64,000 nucleotides of DNA, from positions 1,161,977 through 1,225,976 of the forward strand of contig NZ_JAFMSY010000001.1 of the NCBI RefSeq assembly GCF_017916455.1, read 5' to 3'. This DNA is from Nocardioides xinjiangensis. Its GTDB lineage: Bacteria; Actinomycetota; Actinomycetes; Propionibacteriales; Nocardioidaceae. The position numbers and the translations under genes are program-made. Every line of letters begins with the position of its first letter. The first letter of the stretch is position 1. The notes beneath the pieces were generated by a model. It was not told where the DNA came from and searched no databases. It saw only the letters and a program-made list of their open reading frames with translations. This document shows positions 35,182 through 44,205 of this stretch, piece after piece.

Positions 35182-36147
35182 TCAGGCGCCGCTGGCGCGG
35201 CGGGCCTCCGCCGCGTCGTGGGCCTCGCGCGTCGTCCGCGCCGACTGCTCGGCGGAGCGGGCCAGGGCGGAGTCCTCGTCGTTGCGCCCGCTCGACCAGA
35301 CCCCGGTCGAGTCCAGGTCGATGGTCGACACCGTGCGCCGCTGGGCGGCGGGCTTGCTGACGTAGGTGGGCAGCGTCGTGGGCACCATGTCCCAGCCACC
35401 GACGACCGGGACCTCGCCCGTGGCGACGGCCGGCGCGTCGGCGGCCGCAGACGGCTCGAGAGCCGGTTCGTCGGGGGACATGGGCGTGACCGGCGCGGGC
35501 ACGGCCGGCACCTCGCCCGTGAGGTCGACGTCGTCGTCCGGCTCACCGACCTCCGGAGGGACGCCCGTCTCGATCGCCCCCCGGCTGGCGCGGCGGCTGC
35601 GCTCGGCACGGACCGAGACGCGGCAGGCGACCAGCCAAGCGACGAGGGGCACGGCCGGCGCGGCGAGCCACGGCCAGGCGACGACGTCCGCGACGGCCAG
35701 GGCGGCCACGACGGCGTTGGCGAGGACGACGAGGGCGAGGACGTTGCGGCGGCGCCTGGCGGCGCGGCGCGCGGAGGCGCGCTCGGTGGGGCGCTCGATG
35801 GGGGGCTCGGTGGCGGCGGACCGCGACCGCGATGGCGTACGTCGGGGGACCACCGAGGTGGTGACCTCGCGGGTCACCGTCGTCGTGACCGACGCGGCCA
35901 CGGCCTCGGGCGCCGCGTGCGCCTTGGTCTCGACCGGCGGGCGCGAGGTGGGGCGGACCGGCGACACGACGAGGCGGGCGTTGCGGCGGTCGACGGGCTC
36001 GCGGCGGGCGAGGACGCGCATGGTGTGGGAGAACTTCTCGACGGAGCGGCTCCGGACGACCTCGTCGTGGTGCTTGAGGGCCTTCGGGATCAGGTAGACG
36101 GCCCACGCCACGGCAAGGGCGACGAAGATGAGAGCACTCAGGTCCAC
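35182..36147 (-). CDS. glpR: membrane protein, candidate Glp receptor (GlpR-like)
   Basis: A 321-residue protein with an N-terminal membrane helix (LIFVALAVAWAVYLIPKAL), a basic/Pro-rich cytoplasmic segment and two more helices at about residues 134-172, then a long acidic, Pro/Ala-rich tail. It closes the galU-moeA-moaC-mog-rimJ operon. In Corynebacterium the MoeA paralogue Glp and a membrane receptor, GlpR, are encoded in the equivalent block and link FtsZ to polar growth. The first-helix opening and position match; the role here is by synteny. Confidence 0.7.
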   Translation of the reverse strand: MDLSALIFVALAVAWAVYLIPKALKHHDEVVRSRSVEKFSHTMRVLARREPVDRRNARLVVSPVRPTSRPPVETKAHAAPEAVAASVTTTVTREVTTSVVPRRTPSRSRSAATEPPIERPTERASARRAARRRRNVLALVVLANAVVAALAVADVVAWPWLAAPAVPLVAWLVACRVSVRAERSRRASRGAIETGVPPEVGEPDDDVDLTGEVPAVPAPVTPMSPDEPALEPSAAADAPAVATGEVPVVGGWDMVPTTLPTYVSKPAAQRRTVSTIDLDSTGVWSSGRNDEDSALARSAEQSARTTREAHDAAEARRASGA

Positions 36148-36207
36148 GCTCGAAGCGTAGGAGCGGGGAGCGGGACCGGGGCGGATGTCAAGTGGTGTGT
36201 CGCAGAA

Positions 36208-36828
36208 CTACTGCTGTGACTGGTGTGCCACCAGCCTGACGAGCACCCCTTCGGGCGCCTCCTCGGCGGTCACGGCGAAGATCCGGTGGTCGCGCCACGC
36301 CCCGTCGATGTGGAGGAAGCGCGGCGCGTAGCCGACCTGCTCCAGGCCGAGCTTCTCCACCACGCGCAGCGAGTTGGTGTTCTCCGGGCGCACGCAGATC
36401 TCGATCCGGTGCAGCCCCACTGGGCCGAGGCAGTGGTCGATGACCATCCCCACGGCGCGGGGCACGATGCCGCGGCCGGCCACGTCGGCGGAGATCCAGT
36501 AGCCGATCGACCCCCACTGGGCCGACCCGCGGGCGACGTTGCTCACCGTCACCTGCCCCACGAAGCGGCCGTCGACCTCGATGACGAACGGCAGGCACTG
36601 GCCCTGCTTGGCCTGCTGCAGCAGCGAGCGGGTCACGACCTTGTACGACGCCGGGCGCGGCGCCGCACCCGGCGGGACCGTCGCGTCCCACGGCCGCAGC
36701 CAGTCGTGGTTGCGGGACCGCACGGCCTGCCACTCCTCCGCGTCGGAGCGCCGCAGCGGACGCACCACGACACCCTCGGACTCGAGGCGGGCGGGCCAGC
36801 CGGGCGCCGAGCCGGGCGTGGCGCTCAG
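36208..36828 (-). CDS. rimJ: GNAT acetyltransferase, RimJ-like
   Basis: A GNAT-fold N-acetyltransferase of about 206 residues with VVVRPLRRSDAEEWQAVRSR, the FVGQVTVSNVARGSAQWGSI strand region, the acetyl-CoA loop GRGIVPRAVGMVIDHC and HRIEICVRPENTNSLRVVEK. It resembles ribosomal-protein acetyltransferases. No ATG or good GTG precedes residue 20; a CTG at 36828 overlaps the mog stop (CTGA) with GGGAGCG upstream and is my preferred start, while GTG at 36768 is the conservative alternative. Confidence 0.85.
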   Translation of the reverse strand: MSATPGSAPGWPARLESEGVVVRPLRRSDAEEWQAVRSRNHDWLRPWDATVPPGAAPRPASYKVVTRSLLQQAKQGQCLPFVIEVDGRFVGQVTVSNVARGSAQWGSIGYWISADVAGRGIVPRAVGMVIDHCLGPVGLHRIEICVRPENTNSLRVVEKLGLEQVGYAPRFLHIDGAWRDHRIFAVTAEEAPEGVLVRLVAHQSQQ

Positions 36829-37301
36829 TGGTCGCTCCCGACGACCTGCTCGACGGCGTGCCGCACGACCGGCTCGAGCACCCCGAGCCCGTCCTTCACG
36901 CCGCCGCGTGAGCCGGGGAGGTTGACCACCAGGCAGTCGCCGGCGATCCCGGCGAGGCCCCGCGACAGCATCGCGGTCGGCACGCCGGCCGCGACCCCGG
37001 CCGCGCGGATCGCCTCGGCGATCCCGGGCACCTCGCGGTCGAGGAGCGGGCGGGTCGCCTCCGGCGTGCGGTCGGTCGGCGTCAGTCCGGTGCCGCCCGT
37101 CGTCAGCACGAGCCGGGCACCCGAGGCCAGCGCGGCCGCGACCGCCTCGCGCACGGGGTCGCCGTCGGGCACGACCACCGGGTCGGCGCAGTCGAAGCCC
37201 TGCTCGCGCAGCCACGTGGCGATGAGCGGGCCGGTCTCGTCGGCGTACGTGCCCGCGGCGGCGCGGTTGGACGCGACGACCACGGCCGCGAGGAGGCTCA
37301 T
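36825..37301 (-). CDS. mog: molybdopterin adenylyltransferase, MogA/MoaB family
   Basis: A 158-residue protein of the MoCF-binding family, which adenylylates molybdopterin before molybdenum insertion. It has [39 protein letters not shown] (the GGTG motif) and [19 protein letters not shown]. It overlaps moaC upstream (ATGA) and rimJ downstream. Together with moaC and moeA it forms a partial molybdenum-cofactor set; moaA, moaD and moaE are not in the window. Confidence 0.93.
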   Translation of the reverse strand: MSLLAAVVVASNRAAAGTYADETGPLIATWLREQGFDCADPVVVPDGDPVREAVAAALASGARLVLTTGGTGLTPTDRTPEATRPLLDREVPGIAEAIRAAGVAAGVPTAMLSRGLAGIAGDCLVVNLPGSRGGVKDGLGVLEPVVRHAVEQVVGSDH

Positions 37302-37777
37302 TGCGACCAGTCCCCCGACCGGCCGCCGGTCTTGGTCTCGACGCGGACGTCGGTGATGACCGCCGCCTTGTCGACCGCCTTGACCATGTCGACGACGGTG
37401 AGCGCCGCCACCGACACCGCGGTCAGCGCCTCCATCTCCACGCCCGTGCGGTCGCTGGTGCGCACGGTCGCGGTGATGTCGACCGACGCGTCGCTGACGG
37501 CGAGGTCGACGGTGACCCCGGAGATCGCGAGCGGGTGGCACAGCGGCACCAGGGCCGGCGTCTGCTTGGCGCCCATGATCCCGGCGATGCGGGCCACCGC
37601 GAGCGCGTCGCCCTTCGGCACGCCCTCGCCGCGCAGCAGCTCCACGACCGCCGGGCTGACGAGCACTCGGCCGCTCGCGGTCGCCGTGCGCGTGGTGACC
37701 GGCTTGTCGCCGACGTCGACCATGCGGGCCGCCCCCGTCTCGTCGACGTGGGTGAGCCTGCCGTCGCCGGACGCCAT
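37298..37777 (-). CDS. moaC: cyclic pyranopterin monophosphate synthase
   Basis: A 159-residue MoaC protein that, after MoaA, converts the GTP-derived 3',8-cyclo-GTP intermediate to cPMP. Signature stretches are [32 protein letters not shown] and [20 protein letters not shown], with the active-site lysine in DMVKAVDK. Its start immediately follows the moeA stop and its stop overlaps mog. Length is standard. Confidence 0.96.
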   Translation of the reverse strand: MASGDGRLTHVDETGAARMVDVGDKPVTTRTATASGRVLVSPAVVELLRGEGVPKGDALAVARIAGIMGAKQTPALVPLCHPLAISGVTVDLAVSDASVDITATVRTSDRTGVEMEALTAVSVAALTVVDMVKAVDKAAVITDVRVETKTGGRSGDWSQ

Positions 37778-39031
37778 TCAGAACTCCTCGTCGAGCTTGC
37801 GGATCGCGACCATCTCGCCCGCCGCGATCGCGGTGGTCCCGGCCGGCACCTCGATGAGGCAGTTCGCCGCCGCGAGGTCGCCGATGAGGTGGGAGCCGTG
37901 GCCCCCGACGGGCGAGACGAAGGTGCCGCCGCGGTCGGTGTCGTAGAGGGCGCGCACGAGCTGCACCTTGCCCTCGGGCGAGGACAGCCCGTGGGTGAGC
38001 CGGGCGCGGCCGGTGGGTCGGACGTAGGGCAGCTTGCCCATCATCCGGCGGATGGCCGGGAGCACGAACATCTCGAAGGAGACGTACGACGAGACCGGGT
38101 TGCCCGGGAGCGTGAACACAGGGGTGTCGTCCTCGCCGATCGTGCCGAACCCCTGCGGCTTGCCGGGCTGCATGCCGACGCCGCCGAACCACATCGAGCC
38201 GTGGTGCGACAGCGACTCCTTCACGACGTCGAAGTCGCCCTCGCTCACCCCGCCGCTCGTCACCACGAGGTCGGCGCGGACCAGCTGGTCGCTCAGCGCC
38301 TCGGTGAAGGCATGCGCCTCGTCGGGGACGATGCCGACGCGGTAGGCGATGGCGCCGGCGGCGCGGGCGGCCGCGGCGAGGAGGTAGGAGTTGCCGTCGT
38401 AGATCGAGTCGCGGCCCAGCGGCGTGCCGGGGTCGCGCAGCTCGGAGCCGGTGGAGATCACGACGACGCGCGGCCGGGGCCGGGTGCGGACGGTCGCGCG
38501 GCCGACCGCGGCGAGCATGCCGAGGTGCCGCGGGCCGAGGACGGTGCCCTCCTCCAGCAGCATGTCGCCCTGGGCGATGTCGTCCCCGGTGGGGCGGATG
38601 TGCTGACCCGGGATCGCGGCGCGCTCGATGCGCACGGTCGCGACGCCGCGGTCCGTCCACTCGTACGGCACGACCGTGGTCGCGCCGGCGGGCACCGGGG
38701 CCCCGGTCATGATCTTGACCGCGGTGCCGGGCGACAGGGCCAGGATCGACGACTGGCCGGCACCGATCTCGCCCACGACCGGCAGGGTGACCGGCGCGTC
38801 CGCGCTGGCACCGGCGACGTCGTCGGCCACGACGGCGTACCCGTCCATCGCGGAGTTGTCGAAGCTCGGCAGCGAGATCGGCGCGACGACGTCCTCGGCG
38901 AGGGCGAGGCCGAGGGCCTCCATGAGCGGCTGCGGGAACGCCGGCAGCGGGGAGACGGTAGCGAGGATGCGCTCGACGTAGTCGGCCACGGGAAGGAGGC
39001 CCGGGAGCCGGTCGGGGAGCGGGTCAGCCAT
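37778..39031 (-). CDS. moeA: molybdopterin molybdotransferase MoeA / gephyrin-like protein
   Basis: A 417-residue MoeA/gephyrin-family protein. An N-terminal LPVADYVERILATVSPLPAF segment is followed by the PSFDNSAMDGYAV motif, the ISTGSEL and GGVSEGDFD active-site loops, and the C-terminal MoeA beta-barrel (VRPTGRARLTHGL). It inserts molybdate into adenylylated molybdopterin. In this genomic setting it is also the orthologue of actinobacterial Glp, which binds FtsZ and the membrane protein GlpR. It overlaps galU by 8 nt. Whether it is catalytic, structural or both cannot be decided from sequence. Confidence 0.92.
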   Translation of the reverse strand: MADPLPDRLPGLLPVADYVERILATVSPLPAFPQPLMEALGLALAEDVVAPISLPSFDNSAMDGYAVVADDVAGASADAPVTLPVVGEIGAGQSSILALSPGTAVKIMTGAPVPAGATTVVPYEWTDRGVATVRIERAAIPGQHIRPTGDDIAQGDMLLEEGTVLGPRHLGMLAAVGRATVRTRPRPRVVVISTGSELRDPGTPLGRDSIYDGNSYLLAAAARAAGAIAYRVGIVPDEAHAFTEALSDQLVRADLVVTSGGVSEGDFDVVKESLSHHGSMWFGGVGMQPGKPQGFGTIGEDDTPVFTLPGNPVSSYVSFEMFVLPAIRRMMGKLPYVRPTGRARLTHGLSSPEGKVQLVRALYDTDRGGTFVSPVGGHGSHLIGDLAAANCLIEVPAGTTAIAAGEMVAIRKLDEEF

Positions 39032-40427
39032 GCCGCTCCTGCTCGTCGAGGACGGTGCCGCCCTCCACGCGCTTGGCGGCCGTCGCGCTCAGGGTCACGT
39101 CGCCGACGACCTTCACGCCGGGCCCGAAGGTCCAGTCGCCCTCCACGGTGAACGAGTCGGCCTCGCGCAGCGACGGCGCCCCCTCGGGGAAGCGCTTGTC
39201 GAAGTCGCCGACCAGCTTGTAGAAGTCGCCGTCGAGGGTGACGTACGGGACGTCGTGGGCGGCCCGGTCGAGCACGAAGTCCTTGCCGATGTCGTAGACG
39301 TCGGAGCGCAGCACCAGGAGGTCGTCGGTGGTCTTGACCGGGACGAACCGGTCGCGGCCGACCTCGATGGTCCGGGCCCCCTCGAACACCTCGATCGCCG
39401 CACCCATGGCGGTCTCGACCTGGATGACCTCCGGAGTCGACGGGTCGGCCGGGTCGAGGTGCTTGACGTTCTTGATCAGCGGCAGGCCGAGGATGCCGCC
39501 GCGGGCGTCGAGCGCCTCGACCATCGCCTGGAGGTCGAACCACAGGTTGTTGGTCGAGCAGTACCGGTGGCGGCTGAGGTCGGCCAGGGCCTCCTTGTCG
39601 GCGTCGGGCGTCTGCGCGGTCTCGCGGAGCACGATCCGGCCGTCGGCCTTGCGGCGGGCGAAGTGACCGCCCTTGCGGTCCGAGGGGGTGCGGCGCACGG
39701 CCTCGATCGCGAACGGGGCGCCGCTCTGGGCGAACCACCCCGCGACCCTCGCGTCGGGCACCGCGCCGAGGTTGTCGGAGTTCGAGACGAAGACGTAGCG
39801 GTAGCCGGCGTCGATGAGCCGGGTGAGGAGGCCGGTGCCGCGGAGCGCGGTGTAGATGTCGCCGTGGCCGGGCGGGCACCACTCGAGGTCGGGGTCCTTG
39901 GGGTACGCCGCCGGCATCAGGTCGGCGGCGAGGAGCTTGGGCTCCTTGTTCTGCAGGAACTCCAGCGGCAGCCCCTCCACCGGCAGGTCCTCGTAGCGCT
40001 CGAGGGCCGCCATGGTGTCGGCGGAGGTGCGGAAGGAGTTCATGAACATCAGCGGGAGCGGCGCGTCGTACTCCTTGCGCAGGTGCAGCACCTGCCGCGC
40101 GATGATGTCGAGGAAGCTGAGCCCGCGCCGCACGCACAGCAGCGACTTCGCGCGGTCCATGCCCATCGACGTGCCGAGGCCGCCGTTGAGCTTGATCACG
40201 GCCGTCCGGCGGATCGCCTCCGCCGCGGTCTCGTCGGGCACCTCGACGTCGGCCAGCGCCTCCATGTCGATCGGCTCGATGGTGTCCTCGGGGATCATCC
40301 CGGTCTCGCCGTGCTCGAGGAGCCGGTAGTAGTGCGCGAACGTGTCGATCGCGACCTCGTCCACCCCGGCCTGGCGCATCTTCTCGCGCGCGATCTCCAG
40401 GCCCCGGCCGCTGCCCTTGCTTGCCAT
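39024..40427 (-). CDS. galU: UTP-glucose-1-phosphate uridylyltransferase (UDPGP family)
   Basis: A 467-residue UDP-glucose pyrophosphorylase of the eukaryote-like UDPGP family (PF01704) rather than the shorter bacterial GalU type. It has the VIKLNGGLGTSMGMDRAKS nucleotide loop, FMNSFRTS, FLQNKEPKL, CPPGHGDIY and FVSNSDNLGA. It makes UDP-glucose for polysaccharides and trehalose. The start at ATG 40427 has TACGAT 6 nt upstream (leaderless). It heads the galU-moeA-moaC-mog-rimJ-glpR operon. Confidence 0.93.
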   Translation of the reverse strand: MASKGSGRGLEIAREKMRQAGVDEVAIDTFAHYYRLLEHGETGMIPEDTIEPIDMEALADVEVPDETAAEAIRRTAVIKLNGGLGTSMGMDRAKSLLCVRRGLSFLDIIARQVLHLRKEYDAPLPLMFMNSFRTSADTMAALERYEDLPVEGLPLEFLQNKEPKLLAADLMPAAYPKDPDLEWCPPGHGDIYTALRGTGLLTRLIDAGYRYVFVSNSDNLGAVPDARVAGWFAQSGAPFAIEAVRRTPSDRKGGHFARRKADGRIVLRETAQTPDADKEALADLSRHRYCSTNNLWFDLQAMVEALDARGGILGLPLIKNVKHLDPADPSTPEVIQVETAMGAAIEVFEGARTIEVGRDRFVPVKTTDDLLVLRSDVYDIGKDFVLDRAAHDVPYVTLDGDFYKLVGDFDKRFPEGAPSLREADSFTVEGDWTFGPGVKVVGDVTLSATAAKRVEGGTVLDEQERHG

Positions 40428-40433
40428 GGTTCG

Positions 40434-40443
40434 ATCGTAGGCT
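40434..40443. promoter_or_regulatory. overlapping divergent leaderless promoters
   Basis: The 22-bp gap between galU (start 40427, minus) and the cyclo-ligase (start 40450, plus) holds two -10 boxes that overlap by 2 bp: TACGAT on the minus strand (40434-40439) and TAGGCT on the plus strand (40438-40443). Each is 6 nt from its start codon. Two polymerases could not occupy it together. Confidence 0.75.
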
Positions 40444-40449
40444 GCCGAC

Positions 40450-41052
40450 GTGAGCACGCCACAGTCGGCCGACAGCGCAGCGGCGAAGACCGCCCTCCGC
40501 GACCAGCTGCTGGCGGCGCGCAAGCGGCGCCCGCTGTCCGTCGCGGCCGAGGCCGCGGCCTCCCTCGCGGACGTCGCGCTGCGGTGGGACCGCGTGCGCG
40601 ACGCGGCCACCGTCGCGGCCTACGTCTCCGTCGGCGGCGAGCCGGGGACCGGGCTGCTGCTCGACGCGCTGCTGGCGGCCGGCAAGCGCGTGGTGCTGCC
40701 GGTGCTCCTGCCCGACAACGACCTCGACTGGGCGGCGTACGCCGGACCGGCGCGCCTCACGAAGGCAGTTCGCGGCCTCTACGAGCCGGCCGGAGCGCGG
40801 CTGGGCGTCGACGCGGTGCGAACTGCCGACGTGGTGCTCGTGCCGGGGCTCGCGGCCTCACCCGCCGGCGACCGGCTGGGTCGTGGCGGCGGGTCCTACG
40901 ACCGGGCGCTGGCCCGGGTGCCCGCCGGGACGCCGACCGCGGTGGTGCTCTACGACGACGAGGTCGGCCTGGCCGTGCCCACCGACGCCCACGACGTCCG
41001 GGTCGGCTTCGCCCTCACCGCGGGCGGGGTGCGGGCGCTGCAGGGGTCCTGA
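40450..41052 (+). CDS. 5-formyltetrahydrofolate cyclo-ligase
   Basis: A 200-residue enzyme that converts 5-formyl-THF to 5,10-methenyl-THF with ATP. The N-terminal KTALRDQLLAARKRR, the VAAYVSVGGEPGT segment and the C-terminal RLGRGGGSYDRALA phosphate loop are diagnostic. GTG 40450 is leaderless, with a TAGGCT box 6 nt upstream that overlaps the divergent galU promoter. The same divergent pairing with galU is found in mycobacteria. Confidence 0.94.
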   Translation: MSTPQSADSAAAKTALRDQLLAARKRRPLSVAAEAAASLADVALRWDRVRDAATVAAYVSVGGEPGTGLLLDALLAAGKRVVLPVLLPDNDLDWAAYAGPARLTKAVRGLYEPAGARLGVDAVRTADVVLVPGLAASPAGDRLGRGGGSYDRALARVPAGTPTAVVLYDDEVGLAVPTDAHDVRVGFALTAGGVRALQGS

Positions 41053-41073
41053 ACCCGCGTTCCTCGGGGACCG

Positions 41074-43716
41074 CTACTCCGCGGCGGGGGTCAGCACCAG
41101 CCGGTCCTCGGCCGCCGACTCCACGGCGCCGCGGGTGTACGCCCAGGGCAGGGTCTCGCCGTCGACGTAGAGCTCGGTCTGGTCGGAGTAGTGCGAGGAC
41201 GCCGGGTGGCCCGAGACGCCGGTGAGGTTGATCCAGCGCGAGTCGTCCCAGTCGGCCAGCGAGACCACCATGCGCATCGAGGGCGCGGCGGTGACCTCGT
41301 AGCCCTCGACGGCGTTCCACGAGGTGGCGTCCACGATCGAGGAGCCGCCGCCGACCTCCCAGCCGTCGCGGTTGAACAGCCGCTCGACCGGCTTGATGCC
41401 GGAATCCCCGAGCGTCGCGTTGCGCAGGTTCAGCCGGTGCAGGTGTCCCCAGGTCCACAGCCGGGGGTCGCGCGACTGCCGCCGGGTGAGCTCGTCGCGC
41501 GCCTCGATCAGCGCCGCGCGCAGGATGTCGTCGCGGGTCTCGACCCGGTCCTCGGTGCCGGCGTCGTCCCACCACGGCCCCGCCGGCTCGGTCAGCATCG
41601 CGCTGACCACGCGGAACCACCGGTCGCCGCCGTCGGGCCACGTGCGCTGCCGCAGGTCGTCGTGGAAGGTCAGCTCGAGCAGCGTGCGCCACACGACGTT
41701 GAAGTACGCCGCCGCGGCGCTGTCGGCGGGCGAGGTGTGGTCCCAGTCGCGCAGCAGGTTGAGCGCGTTGCGGTAGTAGGGCGAGGGCAGCCGCTCCACG
41801 TCGAGCAGGTAGGGGACGAGCGTCTCCGCCATCGGGTTCGTGGTGTCGAGCTGGAGCTCCGACATCTCCGCGACCGACAGCTCGCCTTCCGCCTCGAGCG
41901 CCTCGCGGATGCGGGTGGCGCGGTAGCCGTAGTCCCAGTCGTGGGTCAGCAGGTAGGGGTAGCGCTCGTCGATGACCGCCTGGTTGGCCGTCGCGATGAA
42001 GCCCTCCTCCGGGTCGAGCACGCTGGGGAGGCCGTCGAAGGGGACGTGGTCACCAGTCCAGTCGTTCGCGCTAACCCAGCCCTCGACCGGCATGGTGCCG
42101 TCGTTGCCCGCCCGGCGGACCGGGATCCGGCCCGGCGCCTGGTAGCCGATGTGGCCCTCGCGGTCCGCGTACACCAGGTTCTGCGCGGGCACCGCGAAGT
42201 CCGCGGCGGCCGCGCGGAACTCGTCCCAGTCCGACGCGCGGTTGAGCCCGAGGATGGCGTCGGCCGTGGGCGCGGGCTCGAGGGCCGTCCACGCCAGCGC
42301 GACGGCGTACCCGCTCCCCCGCTCTCCCGACTCGTCCGTCGGCGCGTTGGCGCCGACCGTCGCGAACTCCGGCGACACGTCGCTGATGAGCGGTCCGTGC
42401 ACGGTCTCCCGCACGCGCAGCTCGACGTCGTCCTGGCCGCGCACCTCGATCGTCTCCGTGCGGATCTCCAGCGGCTCCGTGGCGCCGTCGCGGACGTAGC
42501 GGTCGTCGCCCTCGGTCTGCTCCAGGAAGAGGTCGGTGACGTCGGGACCGAGGTTGGTGAAGCCCCACGCGATGTCGGCGTTGTGGCCGATGATCACCCC
42601 GGGCACGCCGGAGAAGGTGAACCCCGAGGTGTCGAGCGTGCAGTCGGCGGTCCGCTCGCGGCAGTGCAGACCCATCTGCATCCAGATCCCGGGCTGGCTG
42701 ACGCCGAGGTGGGGGTCGTTGGCCAGCAACGGCATCCCGGTCGCACTGTGGTCGCCGTCGACCACCCACGAGTTGCTGCCGATGCCGCGCCCGCGGCCCA
42801 CGAGCTCCGGCATCGCGTCGAGCCGGTCCTGCACCCGCTCGAGCGCCTCCACGACGCCGCGCGGGTACGCCGGGCGCCGCGGGTTGCGGGTGGCGTTGGA
42901 CGTCGCGTTCTGCTCGAAGACCCCGTCGACCACGCCGCCGCCGGACACGATCGGCGGGTGCTCGTCGTAGGGGTAGTCGGGCCACAGCGCGGCGATCTCC
43001 TCCTCGCTGTGGTCCAGCGACAGCAGCACCCGGTCGACCTCGGCGTCCATGTTGCCGCGCAGGTCCCACGCCATCGCCTTGAGCCAGGCCAGGGAGTCGA
43101 CCGGCTCCCACTCCTCCGGGGCGTAGTCCAGCCCGGTGAGGCCGAGGATGCTGTACTCCGCCGCCAGCCGCGAGGGGCTGCGGTCGGCGATGTAGGCGTT
43201 CACGCCCGCGGCGTACGCCGTGAGCGCCTCGCGGGTCGCCGGCTGGAGGAGGGCCCACTCCTGCTCCGCCACCCGCCGCCAGCCCATCGTGCGGATGAAG
43301 CGGTCGGTCTCGAGGGTCTCGGCGCCGAAGATCTCCGAGAGCCGGCCGGCCGTCACGTGCCGCCGGACGTCCATCTCGAAGAACCGCTCCTGCGCGTGCA
43401 CGAAGCCCTGGGCGAACATGAGGTCGGCGTCGGTGTCGGCGTACACCTGGGCGATGCCGTGGGCGTCGCGGACGACCTCCACCGACGCGGAGAGCCCCGG
43501 GACCTCGATCTCGCCGTCGACCTGGGGCAGCGGGCGTCGTACGACGACCACGGCGGCCGCCGTCAGCGCGAGCAGCACCAGGACGAGGCCGAGCGCCGTC
43601 CACGCCGCCCAGCGCACCGGGCGGGGCGCGCGCCGGAAGGCCTGCCAGCGGCTCCGGCGCGGCGGGTCGGTGTCGGGGCTGGGCGTGGTCGCGGGGGTGG
43701 GTGACGGCTCGCTCAT
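41074..43716 (-). CDS. penicillin acylase-family Ntn hydrolase
   Basis: An 880-residue membrane-anchored Ntn hydrolase. One N-terminal helix (ALGLVLVLLALTAAAVVVV) is followed by the alpha-chain region with DAHGIAQVYADTDADLMFAQ and FFEMDVRRH. The self-cleavage and catalytic Ser316 is in GIGSNSWVV, and the beta chain includes LLANDPHLGVSQPGIW. Such enzymes hydrolyse amides, including beta-lactam side chains and acyl-homoserine lactones. The substrate is unknown, and no beta-lactam gene cluster is present. It is convergent with the cyclo-ligase, 21 bp away. Confidence 0.93.
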   Translation of the reverse strand: MSEPSPTPATTPSPDTDPPRRSRWQAFRRAPRPVRWAAWTALGLVLVLLALTAAAVVVVRRPLPQVDGEIEVPGLSASVEVVRDAHGIAQVYADTDADLMFAQGFVHAQERFFEMDVRRHVTAGRLSEIFGAETLETDRFIRTMGWRRVAEQEWALLQPATREALTAYAAGVNAYIADRSPSRLAAEYSILGLTGLDYAPEEWEPVDSLAWLKAMAWDLRGNMDAEVDRVLLSLDHSEEEIAALWPDYPYDEHPPIVSGGGVVDGVFEQNATSNATRNPRRPAYPRGVVEALERVQDRLDAMPELVGRGRGIGSNSWVVDGDHSATGMPLLANDPHLGVSQPGIWMQMGLHCRERTADCTLDTSGFTFSGVPGVIIGHNADIAWGFTNLGPDVTDLFLEQTEGDDRYVRDGATEPLEIRTETIEVRGQDDVELRVRETVHGPLISDVSPEFATVGANAPTDESGERGSGYAVALAWTALEPAPTADAILGLNRASDWDEFRAAAADFAVPAQNLVYADREGHIGYQAPGRIPVRRAGNDGTMPVEGWVSANDWTGDHVPFDGLPSVLDPEEGFIATANQAVIDERYPYLLTHDWDYGYRATRIREALEAEGELSVAEMSELQLDTTNPMAETLVPYLLDVERLPSPYYRNALNLLRDWDHTSPADSAAAAYFNVVWRTLLELTFHDDLRQRTWPDGGDRWFRVVSAMLTEPAGPWWDDAGTEDRVETRDDILRAALIEARDELTRRQSRDPRLWTWGHLHRLNLRNATLGDSGIKPVERLFNRDGWEVGGGSSIVDATSWNAVEGYEVTAAPSMRMVVSLADWDDSRWINLTGVSGHPASSHYSDQTELYVDGETLPWAYTRGAVESAAEDRLVLTPAAE

Positions 43717-43820
43717 CGCTTGGCCATTGTGCCGTACGATTGGCAGTCGAAGGGCCCGAGTGCCAGCGCGTTTCGCCGGCCCGGCCGAACGCCCGTCGTG
43801 ACACCCTGACCGAGGACCAG

Positions 43821-44150
43821 ATGCCGACCTACCAGTACGCCTGCACCGAGTGCGGCCACAGCTTCGAGCAGTTCCAGAGCTTCAGCGAGGACGCCCTCAC
43901 CGTCTGCCCCGAGTGCAACGGCCGCCTGCGCAAGCTCTTCAACGCCGTGGGCGTGGTCTTCAAGGGCTCGGGGTTCTACCGCACCGACAGCCGCTCCGGC
44001 TCCTCGCCGGCCGGCTCGAACGGCTCGTCGGGCGGGTCCAAGGACGGCACGTCCGGCACCGGGGGCAGCGCGTCGACCTCGTCGACGCCCTCGACCTCCT
44101 CCACGTCCTCCTCGTCCTCCTCGTCCTCCTCCACGTCGTCGTCCGACTGA
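43821..44150 (+). CDS. FmdB-family zinc ribbon protein
   Basis: A 109-residue protein with the FmdB/CxxC zinc ribbon at the N-terminus (MPTYQYACTECGH; Cys8/Cys11 and Cys29/Cys32), followed by GVVFKGSGFYRTD. It then has a tail of about 55 residues almost entirely Ser, Thr and Gly. The family is regulatory by name only. The low-complexity tail is typical of actinobacterial members. Monocistronic or co-transcribed with the SAF gene 55 bp downstream. Confidence 0.88.
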   Translation: MPTYQYACTECGHSFEQFQSFSEDALTVCPECNGRLRKLFNAVGVVFKGSGFYRTDSRSGSSPAGSNGSSGGSKDGTSGTGGSASTSSTPSTSSTSSSSSSSSSTSSSD

Positions 44151-44205
44151 CCGCACCTGTGGAGAGGCGCAGCGGGCGCCGGCCTCCCCGGCCTAGCGTC
44201 GGGAC

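Noticed and set aside
41191..43704. 837-codon plus-strand open frame opposite the penicillin acylase-family gene
   Set aside because: The acylase on the minus strand has the Ntn serine and chain motifs; the plus-strand translation is compositionally biased and unrecognisable.
41074..43716. Beta-lactam biosynthesis cluster
   Set aside because: Only the acylase-family protein is present; no NRPS, isopenicillin synthase or cephalosporin genes are adjacent. The family has many other substrates.
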